Assembly: GCA_027924585.1 (NCBI GenBank) | Contig: BSBM01000050.1 | Coordinates: 8,765,501-8,829,500, forward strand | Reading direction: 5' to 3' | Source of the DNA: Larix kaempferi | Lineage: Eukaryota; Streptophyta; Pinopsida; Pinales; Pinaceae | Length of the DNA: 64,000 nucleotides | Shown here: in pieces, positions 44,118 to 58,000 of the stretch | Layout of the letters: each line of letters begins with the position of its first letter | How positions within the stretch are numbered: the first letter of the stretch is position 1 | Made by a program: the position numbers and the translations under genes | The notes under the pieces: model-generated | Database searches by the model: none | Told to the model about the DNA's origin: nothing | What the model saw: only the letters and a program-made list of their open reading frames with translations

Positions 44118-47000
44118 ATTCCCCACCATTGATCCATCTAATAATGGAGGTTTTTGCATGCAATTTCATCTTGTTACTAGATATTCCTTAGTGATGCTTA
44201 TACAATACCAAGAAAATGAACTTTGAATGCCATTAAGTTTGTATATATTCATTTTAAACCATATTGAGATGTTTATTGTGGCTTGAGACTCTTAGCCATC
44301 ATGTACTCTATAAGAAATGAATATCTATCTTGAGGTATATTTTATGTTGTATTATACTTACACTTTTCATATACTAACTATGCAATAGGATCTAGGTCCT
44401 AAGGGTGTTCCAATCCATGATTATTTAATGTATATATAAAATAAAATTTAAAGTATTACAACCACCACACAAAAATAATAGTGTGTGGCATGTGCGACAT
44501 TAAAAATGTCTTTGCTATGTGAAATGGTTGTTCTTTTGAAGGTGCATCTTGTATCAGAATATTAGATGCTTCATTATTTATTTTGTTTGTATCCTTCCAT
44601 TTGGTCTCTATGTAGGACATTTGAAACTAACCCTTAAAAACAATATATTTTTTCTTGTATGCGACCATACATAACAAACTAGTTTCATAGCATCTAGGTT
44701 GGGAATGGCTATCATAGGTGAGGTGAAAAATAATTAAGGGATTTGAAAATATCCATAAGGTTTGTTTATTTATCTCAGGAAAGTAACAAACCTATTGTAA
44801 GTACAACATGACAATTAAAAAATATTTATTTTTCTATGAAATAGGAGAATATCTTTCTTTTAGAGAAACCAAAAGTTCTATATAGTTTTATATAAGGCCT
44901 TGTTCTAGTGACATATAAGTTTATAGTATATCAAAGAAGACAAAAAAAAATATCAAGACAGTGGTTAGATGATAACAAGGAAGGATCATATAATCTAATT
45001 TTTGCATTAGAAGAAATACTATGTGGATCCTCTTTAAAAAAATCATAAGAGTAATAGTTGTTCAATGTTAATATGTTCCTTTATATTTCTTATCTAAAGA
45101 ATTTCCCAAGTGCTTCCCATGCTTACACTTGGTGCATTAAATAATGCTTCTAAGTTATTGTGATTCCTTTGATTATTTTCTAACCAGTGTTAATCTTGAG
45201 AACTATGGAGTTAATCTTGACTTAAGGTTAAGATTTATGTGTTGTGTTGAAGTAGAGGGACAAATCCTAGAGAAAAGTAGTTGTCCAACTAGACGTAACT
45301 ATTTTTTATTTCCTTACTCCATACTTTTGATATATTATATATTATTTATACATTTTCCGAATTTAGTTGAATTTCTAAGGTAAATTTACATGGCTCATTG
45401 TATAAATTAATCATGTGCCTATACTTTATCCACATTTCCTTTTTTGTTTCTAAATCAAATCAACAATTGTTTTCAAATATGAGTTTGTTTAGTTTTGGGG
45501 GCTTGTTATTGGCCAAGAATATAATTTTTCATTTTTCTTTAGTTTGTTCATTCCTCGTGCTCTCAAGTATATATTTTATGATATTTGTTTGTTACTCACC
45601 TTTATTGACTTTCTTTATATGATTTAGGAATATATATTATTATTGACACTAATTGCAAGTTTTAGCCTCATTGAATTATTTTGGTAATATGTAAATTTTT
45701 ACCATAATAGACGATTTACTATGAGAAATATTTTCAATCATTTTAATAAGTTTGTTTGTAAGGTGTGCCGTTGTCAGATTGCGCACTTGGTTAACGTAGC
45801 ATAAATATATGCTACTGCTCGGTGTATCTTTGGAGGAAAGTCTCGAGTCAAGGCTGTCACCTGATATTGACTCGTTCGTTTAACCCAAACTCCTAACGAA
45901 GTCAAGGGGGTAGTCCCTATGGAAATTTTCTAAGGTTTTTAGCTTTTCCTGGTGAAATGGTTAAAGATGTTGTTTTAAGGAGTTTTAATGTATTGATTAA
46001 AAGTTGTTCCAAGATGACTTGAAAAAGAAATTTATAGAATGTTTTCACCAGCAAAATTGAAATGATTGCCAACAGAAAAGCACAGTAGTGATATGGTATT
46101 AAGAAAATAAATAATGTATAATAAACCAATGCCTTATGGAGTCAATATAAAAGATAAATAATGTTGTTGAAAGGGAAAATGTTTTGCAATGCTTCTTGGT
46201 TACTTTTAGATTATTATGGTTTGAAATTTATTAGGGAAAAAAGGGGACTCTCAAGATACCGTGAGGTACAAGGAGGAATGTCCGAAAATTAAAGTTTGGT
46301 GGTTCCTCACGAGAACATGTGGGTTGGAATGGAGTCTCTAAGGCAGTGTTCAACACTACACCAACTATGATGTAGTCTAACTATGCCTTGAGGTCGCCTC
46401 CCAGTTCTTCCCTCTTCCTATGAGAAATTTTCCCACACAAATATTAATTACGAAGTGCTAGATTTTCACTATGTGGATGGGTATTTACTTTTATTAAATG
46501 AGTTGTTTAGCTTAGATGTGGAAAATTATTAGAGTGGCTACAACCGCTTCTGATTTTCCACAGGCCCAGGCAAAGTTCCCACAGGGGGAAAGAGCATACT
46601 CCGATAAATGGACCAAATGTTTATTCTGATTTGAAAATTGTAGTTGTAGAACAATTGTACAAAAATTGTAAGGAAAGCAAAGAAGCACAAACCTATGTGT
46701 CACTTTCTGATCATCCACCACTAATTGGAAAATCGTTTGTGTGGTGGCGAGATCATACTTCGTGGCAACAAGGTTGTGTTATTTCTAAATTTTACGCTTG
46801 CAGTAATGAAAATGAAATGAAGGTAAAAAAGTGGTTAAAATATACACCCTGCAATCTCAATGTGTGTGTGTGATTGTTTGTGTTTGTTAGAAAAATTTAT
46901 GCACAAAAATTACACAAGTACAAATCCCCCCAGGGGGGATGGGGTGTGGGTGTTGGGTATCCCACTGCTCTCGTTTAAATATTTACAATATTACTCAAAA
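44118..47000. other. AT-rich spacer with two short hairpins
   Basis: No recognisable gene. 45796-45815 is a hairpin (GTAGCATA-AATA-TATGCTAC). 46924-46940 is a perfect palindrome (ATCCCCCC-A-GGGGGGAT). 45770-45920 and 46250-46400 are less AT-rich islands of unknown origin. The short frame at 46631-46873 (SFVWWRDHTSWQQGC) is not assignable. Confidence 0.4.
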
Positions 47001-49056
47001 TAATGCCTCGCTATTCCATGTTACATGGATCTAAGGGCTTACAATAAACTAGAAATGAGAAACTACGGAAAGGAGGTCCATGTCTTTTTTGGTACTTTCT
47101 GGCAGAAAACGACCAGAGCTTCCTTCTGTAATTGCTTGGACCTAATAAAAACCAGCAAGCAAATCAAGTTATAATGTGATGGAAACAAGAATAAACAAAT
47201 AAAAAATTTGAAAAAATTTTGTACTTAGAAAAATATTTAAAATTTTAAGTGCGAGTACAATTTTCAAGTCTAGATCTAGTAAATGGAAATGCTTTTTGAG
47301 GATGCTAAGATATGGCTTGTTAAGAATGCTTAATGATAATCAGATCTGAAATATATTATGCATGAACAACTTTAGATCTACTTCTTAAGCATGTAACAAA
47401 AAAAATCAAAGAGAGAGAGTTTTGTTGTGATAGAGACGGATGAAGATCTTGATCTCAAGCTCTTTTTCTTGCAAATGCTCTTGAGAGGTATATGTAAACA
47501 AAATATGTTAGAGGAAAATAGGTTGCCAAGAAGAAGAAGAAAAACCAAATTCCAAATCCCCTTGTAGCTTCAGATCTACAGCTAAAAACACAAGACTTGC
47601 AACATAAATTGTGAGATCTAGTGTGTTAGAATAAAAGGAAATCAAAAGAACCTAAGTATAGCCAAATATTTTCGGTTACTTCTAAATATCTTAATATCTA
47701 AGCACAACTAAACAAGTTATCAGTTGTAAATGTTTACTTATATACCATGTAAACTAGATCTACAACAAAATGAAAGCAAGAATGCAATAGAAAGCAACAT
47801 TATCACCTCATAAGAACTACTCCAACACAAGATGCACATGATGCACCTCCAAAGTCTTAAACAATATATTCAAATAGCAGCACTTTACAATCGAGCAAAG
47901 GTTCAATGCATCCATCCAGAAACAATGGAGCATTACCTTGATTTTATAAGCTACAAGAGGGAGAGCACGAATCATGGAGATGAGGGTGAATCATGGTGTA
48001 CAGGGAGCCAAATCCCATGAATAGAGTTGATTGATCCCTTAATTTGAGAGATTGGGGATGAGTGGGAAGCCACCTAATGGAGGATACCTCATCCATACTT
48101 TGGGATTAACGCCCAAGAAATACGAAAATGCCACCTTAAGGGAAGGCGCACTTCACTTGACATGATTCACAAATATTTTGAGTTGGAATTATCACATGTG
48201 CCTTTAATCTTCACTTGGAATGATGTGAGGTGATGAGGTGGTTGACACATCACAAGAGGAGTGCCCCTATCACTTTGGATAGCCCCCAATCAAATGAGTA
48301 AGGCTCACGAATGAGCAAGTTTCCCACCACGTGAAAGAAAACGTACTTCTTCACTTTGGAAATCATTCGCTATCCTAACTTTGGTTTTTAACATGTGCTC
48401 TATCCAATAGTGTGGGTCGCCCTTCATTTAAAACCATATGCCACCCTTTCCACATATTTTTTAAATCATTTTTTGGATTTTTGAATTTTGTCCTTTTGTG
48501 CAATTTGTAGCACATTTAGCATTTAAATGCCATTTTGTAGCGCTTTTAAGAAAAAATGCCACAAGTGACAATTTAATCGCCCGAAACCTAGGAAAAGTGG
48601 GTCCTAGGTTAAAGAGGAATCTCTAAGCATGAAAACAAGCATCCTCATTCCAAATTCCTCCTCCATACCATGTCTTTATTACAATTTGAATTTTCCCATT
48701 TAAACCATTAAAAAATGGCCTAAGTTTACGGAAAAATATATTTTTTCCAGAATTGTCTCAAACTCCTAGGGGACCTAGTGCATTTCCATACGACTTATTA
48801 TTGATGGCTAGCATGTTTAAAAACATAGACACATAGACTTTAATAACCTCCATAGGTTCGACCACCATGGATAATACTCTAGCTTTGGAGGTGTGAGTGA
48901 AAAACTCATGAATTATACGCCATTAAAGTGCAACGCATAATTCCTAAGGAAAAAAAACTCTAGAGTATCCCCTTGATGGAAAACACTAAGGTAGGCCAAG
49001 CCTTTTACAAAATAATCATGCTTTGACCAACTTATTACAATTCCCCCATGGGAGGT
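47001..49056 (-). mobile_element. candidate LTR (3' end of an unidentified element)
   Basis: On the minus strand CCTCCCATGGGGGAAT (49056-49040) looks like a polypurine tract directly before TGTAATAAGTTGGTC (from 49039), as at an LTR start. A TATA-like CTTATAAAATC on the minus strand lies about 1.1 kb downstream (near 47950). I could not find the CA end or a primer site, so the left boundary is arbitrary. The region has no ORF of note. Confidence 0.3.
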
Positions 49057-52000
49057 TTAGACATGCAAATTTTACAAAGGACCAAAACTTTGGCTTGATG
49101 GACTTCAGAACAATGATGATGAACAATTTGATTGTTCAAGTCTTCAATGATTCACTCGAAATACACTAAGTGCAATTTAGTGGATAACGAGGTATATTTA
49201 CTTTTCCACTTTCAAAACATAACCAAAATTTTTTCTATCTCATGTTTTATTCAACTACGACATATTGACATTTTATTTATTATGTCAACATAATTCTAGA
49301 TTTTCTATTTTCTTAAATAAAAATAAAAATGAACTTCTTCAATTTTATCATGAATATAACATTATATATTTTAACCTTTTAGTCTTGATCATATTCAATA
49401 ATATCCTATGTAAAATATACTTAAGCATGTTCTCCTTTAAAAAGTGCCAAATGTGATCATTTAATAGCTCCTTATATGACAACTCTCACTTATGGAAAAA
49501 TGAATGCAGATATTGGGTCATCTATTAAGGGAAAACAAACTTGAGAACTTTCCTTTTTGTGTCTTTCTAATGCATTCCATTAACATTGATCATTTGTTTT
49601 AGTCAAAAATATAAAAGGTTGACCAAGTCCTTAAGCAATACATTTGTTTCATTGACAATTCTCACCTATCAAAATTAACGTATGAGAGGTGGTTATTCAT
49701 TTTCCTACCTACTACTATCATTTCTAAGTTTTTTTTTTTTTATATGATTTTTCATTTTTTTTCCCAAAATTAGTCGATCATTTCTCGCATTTGGAAGTTG
49801 TCCTTCATATTCCTTTACCTAGCACAAGGAATTATAAAATTGTAATTCTATTTCCATAGCATGTAAAATATTTTAGTTTGTTTTCTATATCGAGAGAATA
49901 GGAAAACATTATTTGAACTTTAAATTTTGCCTCTAATTTTTGTATGTTCTCTCCCATTTTCTTCATTGAAACTCCTTCTGATTTTCCGTCTTGCTTGGCC
50001 TTCAACCTGTAAAAGGTTAAGAATAGGATAATCCATGACAAATATTTCGAAATGGTTATGTGGAGAACAAATTTTGTAAACAAATTCTCCTTTACTATCA
50101 TTTACACATGTGAGAGATCATATGGTCCTACACTACCATACATTTATAACAGTTGAGTAGAATCAAATTGTTTCCTAGGAGGAGCCGATTGTATTTGACA
50201 AACTCTCCTAGAAAATTTTCTGAACAAAGTGTTCCACTTATGTCATTTCATTTCAAACAATTTATACAAATATATGTGTTTTTTCCTTCCCAAACTTATA
50301 ATAAATAAATTGATATATGTGTTTTTTACTTTCCCAAACTTATAATGATTAAATCAATCAAAACTTGTAGTTTCCTTGCTTAATTCTATAACTACAACTA
50401 AATGAAGAAAATTATAATACAATAGTGACAAAGCAATTAAGTCATGGATATATATAGTTTATCCTTGTTGAGGAGATGCAAAACAGTCATGGATATATTC
50501 ATTGTAAACTTATAACACTCATAGAGATATCATATTTGAATTGTCCTTTCCTTTTATTAGCTACTCATAATAGATTAATAAGTGTTCAATCGTTAATACC
50601 AACATTTTCATCTATTACCTCTAAATTGAGTTGTTTGATCAATAAATGGGCCTTCCTTTTTAATAATAATTTCTTATATTCTTATCACAGCTCTACCCAC
50701 AAAATATAAATCTTTTTGAAAATCATTTGTCAATGGTTATTTCTCTCTAGCATTTATGCACATGACAACATCCTCTAAAATATGTAACAAATGAACATAA
50801 TATAATATTGGAGTGTATTATTATGAAAAAAAGGCTTAAGAAATGGACTTTCACCTTCTCATTAGCAGGTGAACCCCATAAATTATTACACTCAGAGTAC
50901 CAATTAGGAAATCTCATGACATATTTCTCATGACATATTTTGTTGATATATAACCCTACATGCTACATGTAAACTTTACTAGAATTTCCAAGGTTGTATC
51001 TATTTTGAGTCAAATGCATTTTTACACGAGTTTTCTTTCTTAGTATTTGAAACATTTCATAGAAGTCATTCATTTGGTGCATCCAATTTTAAATTTTGCA
51101 ACACAGGAATAAGGTATATGTTTTTATGTTTCATAAAAAATAATGTTATTCTAAGCTTTGCTTGTAGATATCCTACTATGTTATACATACATATGCATAA
51201 TATGAGCAGTTTTTATTTTATTTTATTTCATTTCAATTTGTATAAAAGTAAGATTATTCTACTATGGACTAAGGAAAGATATCATATAAAAATATAAAGG
51301 ACCTAAATTAAAGATTCTCTTGGGATTCTGACATGGCATTAGAGTTGGTTTGGATAATATTTCCTTCGTACTGATTTAAAGGCCAAATATTATAGTTGTT
51401 GAATTTGGCAAAGATTGTTGGGTGGCGAGAACTAGCATGCATAGGATGAGAACTTAAACTTGTGAAGGTTTTGATGGGTTGAAACCTTAGTTGTTGTTGT
51501 GGTGAGTGTGTCTTCACCTATGATAGGTGGAATATCTACTTCATTATGGCTAGTGTTATTTATTTTTGGCAAGTGTGATGACTACAAAGTCTTGTGATAA
51601 GTGGTTGATTTGTTACAATGGATGTCAAGTTTTGGAGTGGAATGAGGCGTATGATAGGAATGCTTAACCATTTGATTTTTTATTTAATTTTGGATCCCGA
51701 TAGGGTTTAATTCATTATGTGATAGATTAACAATTATTAGTTGATTTGATTGGTCGAGTTGTGACTAAAGGGTTTATAGGAATGACAATCTTATTCAATT
51801 TTAATGATTATTATAGATTGGAGGGGGCTTCCAATTCTATCCTTTAGGGATAGTATTGGTTGTATAGTTTGCAAATTATACGTGTTAAGAGATTGATCAT
51901 AGGTGTGATAGCTAGTGTGATTCTAGCCTAAATTAATGACTCTTGGTAAGCCAACCTGTGCATTTGTATTATCTAGAGATTGTATTATGTACTTGATCTC

Positions 52001-53841
52001 AAAGAGTTGATCCTTCATGTTGTATTGTTCATATGTAGTTCTACTTTGTATTCTTATCTTGGAGTGCTAGGATTTGGGAAAAAGCCTAGGAAAACAAAGG
52101 ACCAATGGGTTTGTATTTACCCTAGTAGAGAAAAGGATAATTTGGTATTGAATGAGGTGGTGAAATATAAACTTGGATATAGTTTCAAAACATATGGTTG
52201 TGGAATTGGTGATTGGTTCAAAGCTTATCACTAATGAGAGTAGTGAGGCGTCTATGTGACAAGGTTGTGTAATTAACTATGAAGAGGGATTTGGACTTGA
52301 TACTACTCATACTTCAATATTATATCATAGTGAGGGAGGTGACCTTGTTGAGGTAATTGATTTAGTTTATGGAGGTTTTGAGGTGCATGGAGGGATTCTC
52401 ATGTTCATTGTGATAAGCTTTTATGGGTTAATTTTACTTTTACTATGAGCTTACTATTTTGGGATATCAGTTGAGATGCATGTAGATTTTTTTCTTATGT
52501 ATTTTGATAGATATGAGCCACTTTTCTTGGTCTTGTTTGGAGATGTGATTATATTTGCAGGATGTCTTAAACAACTCTTGATATAGTTCCAAAATTTGGC
52601 TCACTATGCTTACTTTAAGGATGTTGTTTTGACATGTTATTTTTTATGTCTTCCTTGTTCTGAATTGATTTCAGGCTTCCTTATAAAGCATAATATAGGG
52701 TAATGTTCCTCGATTTTCATAAAATTCATTGATATTTTGGAACCCATAGTAGTGGAGAATTTCAAAATGAAGAGGGAGTAGCTATCCTTATCCTTTGGTG
52801 ATTCTTGATGGACATATGGATGGCTCAATGTGAGTGGATGTTTAACATTCAATAGAGTGATGCCATAGTGAACTTACATATGAGGTTATTATCCTATGTG
52901 ACACAATGATTAAGGGATGCATACACAAAGGGGGATTCATATGCTTGAGTAGAAGTACCTACCTATGACAATGATTGCTAGGTAGTTGGAGGAGGGAACT
53001 CAACCCTAAAAGCATGGGACCATATGACACACATCTTGGAGGTTGGATACTTGAATTGAAGACTGTAATATATCTTAGTCTCAACCCTTTTAACTTAATA
53101 ATTTTTATGTTGCAATTAAGAAAATTATGATTTCATTATTTTCTTTTAAACCACACCATGAGGTAATTTCCATGGAGATTTTGAAAGGCATATAGACATT
53201 ATGATTTTGAAATTAAAAAAATTGTTCCAAGGCTAACTAAGGGAGTAACATATATGGGGATATGAGTACACTATATGGGAAAGGTAAGGGAGTCCAATGG
53301 GGAGTGAAACATGTCTCATGTGTTTTTCATATCCTATGCATTCCTTTCTTCCATGTGATCATCCTATTCCTACGTTACCTTAATGTTTATGCCAATTAAA
53401 TTAGGAACCTAGTGAAATGATTTAATTACTTCAAGTAATTATATCCTACACTCAAGATTACCTCCTTCTTTGTAGTAAAAAATTCCTAAAATCAAGGAAA
53501 AAATAAAGGAGTAAGGGAAGACTTGTCCCTCTCACCTGATTCATTCATTCATAAATGAAAAAACGAATTAGGAGAGAGTAGCTCATGGAAAAGGGTGTTC
53601 TTGAAAGAGAAAGAAGAAACTGAGATTTTATGAAGGAAAACAAAATACCAACTTGTTGTTGCTACAACATCCCCCCAAAAATTTTGTAGATATTGGGGCC
53701 CCTCCTTTTACTTCTTTTATAAAGTTACTTAGGAGCCAAGCTTTCCCTAGAAGGTCTTTTATACTTAGTTTTTTCTAAGAGAAACCATTCTTTTTTAGTT
53801 TATTGATCTTTTTCTTTTAAGTCAAAACTCAAGATTTTCAC
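49057..53841. other. AT-rich spacer with one unassigned degenerate reading region
   Basis: Mostly AT-rich with poly-T at about 49729-49741 and no RNA gene or repeat I can name. 51950-53080 (plus) shows patches of coding-like frame (FGKKPRKTKDQWVCIYPSRE, then EGGDLVEVIDLVYGGFEVHG) separated by stops. It may be a dead transposon or gene fragment, but I do not recognise it. Confidence 0.35.
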
Positions 53842-54323
53842 CCGCAATGGCCGAAGAACTCGTTTTTTTCACCCACAACAGCGGAAGAACTCATGAAGTT
53901 CGGCCGCAACGGACGCCTCTTTTATCAAGTATTTTGACCTTGTGCTTTTCGGGCAAAATCACTAAGTCCATCCGAAAATTCGGGTAAACTCGGCGAGTCC
54001 TCCCGCAATGGCGGACAAACTCAAGAATTCTCGCTGCAACGGTGGAAGGTTCTCATTATTCTTTTGCTAAGGCGCGAAGCCTCTTTTCAGAAAAACTTGG
54101 CAAGTTTCCCCACAACGGTGGAAGAACTCATGAAGTTCCGCCGCAACATCGGAATGACTCCCAATCTTTTGCCGCAATGGGTTGACGCTTTAGTCAAGTC
54201 GCAAAACCTTTCAATACCGGGTGGAACTTACGAGTTCTCACCGCAATAGCGGACAAACTCAGCATCTTTCGCTGAAACGGTGGATGGAACTTACGAGTCT
54301 TCGCCACAATGTCGAGTGAGTTC
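53842..54323 (+). repeat. 31-bp tandem array upstream of G2
   Basis: Degenerate units of CGCAATGGCGGAAGAACTCATGAAGTTC-like sequence at 31-bp steps. The clearest run is five or six consecutive 31-mers from about 54110 to 54210, and again around 54240-54300. Each unit has an imperfect CCGC-AATG-GCGG palindrome. The array sits 130-600 bp before the TATA box, so it could act as a set of upstream promoter elements. Confidence 0.8.
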
Positions 54324-54451
54324 ATCTTTTCCTTCCGATTTCGGTAGTTATGCTTAAATGCCAAATGTGCTGAGGTGACCCCGTCGTACGTACTTTTAAC
54401 GTCGTTTTAAGGACTCCACCAACCTAGTAATTGCACGCATGTGTCAGCTCT

Positions 54452-54458
54452 TATATAA
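54452..54458 (+). promoter_or_regulatory. TATA box of G2
   Basis: TATATAA in CTCTTATATAAGGGTTTCGG, about 630 bases before the start codon and 140 bases before a 5'-UTR intron donor. The spacing suggests transcription starting near 54485. Confidence 0.65.
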
Positions 54459-54592
54459 GGGTTTCGGGAGTTTGTATTGTTTTTATTGGTAGAATTTGTA
54501 TCGGAGAAGGTCATTTTGAAGCTGTTAGACTGCTCCAACTCAGCTCACTCGCAGCATAGTCAACCTCCGTGAGACCAATGATCTTTCGCCAG

Positions 54593-55075
54593 GTAGGTGG
54601 TTCTACCACTATTCTGTTTTTATTGTTAAATGCGTCAAACCTTTCTCGGTATCGATATCCCCGTATAAGCTGCATGTTCGGTAGACGTTCTGCGTGTGTT
54701 GTTATTTTGGCCATTCCCAAGCATATAACTTTTAGCCGTAGACCCTTTCAGCTTTCCCCTAGTCCCTTGAACCTACGAGATTCAACCTTCCTAGGCGGCT
54801 TTTACCCATCACGCCACTCGCACTTTCGTCTAAGGAAATCCTGATCCTAGTCCCTTCTAAAAAGAACAAAAAAAAAAACTCAGTTAGCATCCCCCCTGAA
54901 ACTACTTATCATGGATGGGAGAAGTATAGTTCTGTTGAAACAAAATCTCTTTTCGTCTTCATTTGGCATTATTACATATTATCATGTTGATCCTATGTTT
55001 TGAAATTCTTGCGTTTTGCTCCATGTTCTGTACTATTTTTCAATCTTATGTTATTCATGCGTAGTTGCTTGACAG
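54593..55075 (+). other. G2 5'-UTR intron
   Basis: Donor TCGCCAG/GTAGGTGG and acceptor TTGCTTGACAG/GATTAATCC, 483 bp, AT/pyrimidine-rich before the acceptor. The coding start (55088) follows 12 bases after the acceptor. G3 has an intron in the same place with the same CAG/GTAGGTG donor. Confidence 0.7.
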
Positions 55076-55087
55076 GATTAATCCAAA

Positions 55088-58000
55088 ATGTCGAAGGGTA
55101 GCAGAAAGAGAGCTAAGGTGGTTGATCCAGAACCAGCAGAACCAAGAGTTGAAACTTTGTTCGAGGATACCAAGTCCACCACAGGTGTCCCTCCTGAAGT
55201 CAAATGGGGAGATGTTTATCATATGCTCAGAGACCAAGACATCCCAGGAGCACTCTTGGAGGAAGAGCACATCTATCAAAATATCAAAAGCTTTGGTATA
55301 TCCAAATCCTCCACGCGCCCTGAGCTCTTTCCTTGCTCATAAGTGATTGGATGGATCTTGGAGCACAGAAACCCGGAAACAAGAGTGTTGTATGATAGCA
55401 AAGGAGAGGCGTTCGCCTCGTTCCATCCAGCCTACATTACAGCAACCTACAAATTACCACGCTCTCAGCAGCCACTGAATGATGAATGGTTGGGGTAGAT
55501 GGACAATCTTGAAATGGCTAAGAATTTGTTAATCACAGGAAAGAAGCTAAGGAAAAGAGACATTGATGAATATGAAGTTCAAAATCTGAGGGCTCCTTTT
55601 CAGATGATCACCCTTATGTTAAGCAGAATTTTCAGCATGGATGACGGAACCGTTTATAGGATACAATGGGCCCCCATAATCCATTATGTGGCATTTAAGG
55701 GAACTGTCTTTGATTGGAAAACTATCCTCTCAGATGGTTTATCATCCGCCATAGCCGCAACCAAAGAAGGATTGGCTCTAAAGAAATTAGAATTTTACAT
55801 GTCTTCATATCTCGTTGATTGCATTTTGGCAAAGCTTCCTTTCCCTAAGCTAGGTTGCGTTTGGGATCAGTCCAACACCCCTGTAAACACTGCCTATAAG
55901 ATACTGTGGGCTCAAGATTACAAGATGCATTACAAACTCATCTGTGAAGAATTCATCATACCTCTATATGAGCAAATGTTTAATGAAGAACCTAATTTCT
56001 TATCAGAGAATGCCATGGTTGTTACGAAAAATTATGCCGATTTCTACTTTTCAGAAGATGGTACTTATATCAGAATGTATGGAGGCTCCAAGCCACCATA
56101 TATCTTGCCCAGATATGCCACTGATTACATAGTCTTGAAAAAATCAGTTAGGCAAGTTTATCTTGATGGAGTCAGAGGATTTTTGAATAAATTGAAGAAG
56201 GCTTCATTCCCTCCTTTTCCTTTCTATGTGGGATCCTATAAGTTCTCAGGGGTTTCATTAGCTGAGGAATTCCTTCAAGAGCTAAAGGGATTTCACTTAG
56301 GGAAAGCAATCTTTCATAGAAATGACAGACGAAACAAAGTTGCAGAACATTGCCAAAAGAGTTGTATGCCCACTTTTATTATGCCCATTACTACAATGAG
56401 GATGAGGAGGTATATAGGGGAATCATCAACATGACGAGTTGCAAATTTTCCGTCACAAAGGTGGATCCAGTTATAGCTCTACCACTGTCCAAGGTTCCAA
56501 AGAATCCAAGCTGCAGAAAGAAAAGGAAGTAGCAGAAGCTCTAGCTAATGAAGAGCAAAGGCTAAAGGAGGAAGCAGATAGAATCCAGAAATAATTTGTC
56601 GACAAGTTGTGAAGGGAGCAAGAACAAGCTCATAAGATTCAACAAGAATAAGCTCTTAATATTCAGGAGGAAGAAACTCTTAGGATACAAGAAGAGGAAG
56701 CCAAGAGGATTCGAGATCAAGAGTTAGAAGAGGCAATATTGCAGCAAGATCCTAAAGAGTAGGAAGAAAGGGAGGCGGTTGAAAATCAGCTAAAGGCTGA
56801 AGAGGAAGAAAGACGGCTTAAAGCCGAGGAAGCAATTAAGGCCAATTAAGATGCACAAGCTGGTGGTCCTAATACATAGGACATGGATGTAGGTTCATCC
56901 CAAATGGTACAGACCCCGCCCGCTGAAGAGGATATACCCATAGAAAATCTTACATTGATCCCTTTCACCCCATCAAAGGATCAAACTGTGTCCCAGTGGA
57001 AAATATTTTTATATAATAGAGATAGCAAGTCTATTGTTTTGAAATCAGAGACAAGGTTAAAGAGACCTTTTGAGTCAGACATCGCCACCCATTGGGAAAC
57101 TACTGTTATGCAAAACACGAAGGAAGCTCCTGTGGCTATGGAATCTGCTATTATGGCGGCAGCCAAAGCAAGCAAGGACAATGTAATAGGCATAGTCAAT
57201 AAGTTCCAGTCAACTAAGAAAAGGGATCGTATGCTACAGCACATCGTGGCTAATGAGCAGTCCTATAGGGAGCTCGTAGTAAATAAATATGATCACCTTC
57301 TGTCCGATCATAAGGATTTGTCAGATAAATATCAACACCTCAAGGAGGAAAAAGAACACCTGGCAGTACAAATGATGGTACTTGAAGCAGAGAAGAACGA
57401 CTCCGAAGCTAAATTTGTTCAATTAGAAGAAGATAAGAAGTTGTTGGTTGAGAAGCTAGAACTAGCAAACAGCATAGCAATGGATATGACTCCTTTTCAT
57501 GAGTAATCCTTTGATGTGCTTAAGCAAATGCATGAGAAGCAAAAACTACTTACTGAAGAAGTTTGCAGGCTAAAGGCCATGCTGGATAGAATGAAGGAAA
57601 TCAACTCTGAAGTTGTTAGGCTAAGAAACAAGTACACACGGGTAAAAGAAGATATTTTAAAATAGATGGAGTGGAGAGAAGGGAAGGTGGATTTCCCCAA
57701 GCACCTCTCTTTCAAATCTGTAGTTGATTTTAAGGAAGATGTAACCTTCATGGAATTTTGTAGGAACCGCGGCACCAAACTAATCACTGTGATCCAGGTG
57801 GCAATGGGAAAGTGCAATAGCCTTTATCAAAATATTCAAGAAGTGCATGTAAAGTGGAAGGTTCCATTTCCCCAAACTCTTGATGAATTTCCAAGTAAAG
57901 AGCAGCGCCTCTCCAATTTAAAAGATGAACTGAGCATTCAAATGGAGTATCTAAGAAGAATTGATGTGTTAACCACAGACGATATCCATCAATGCATCGT

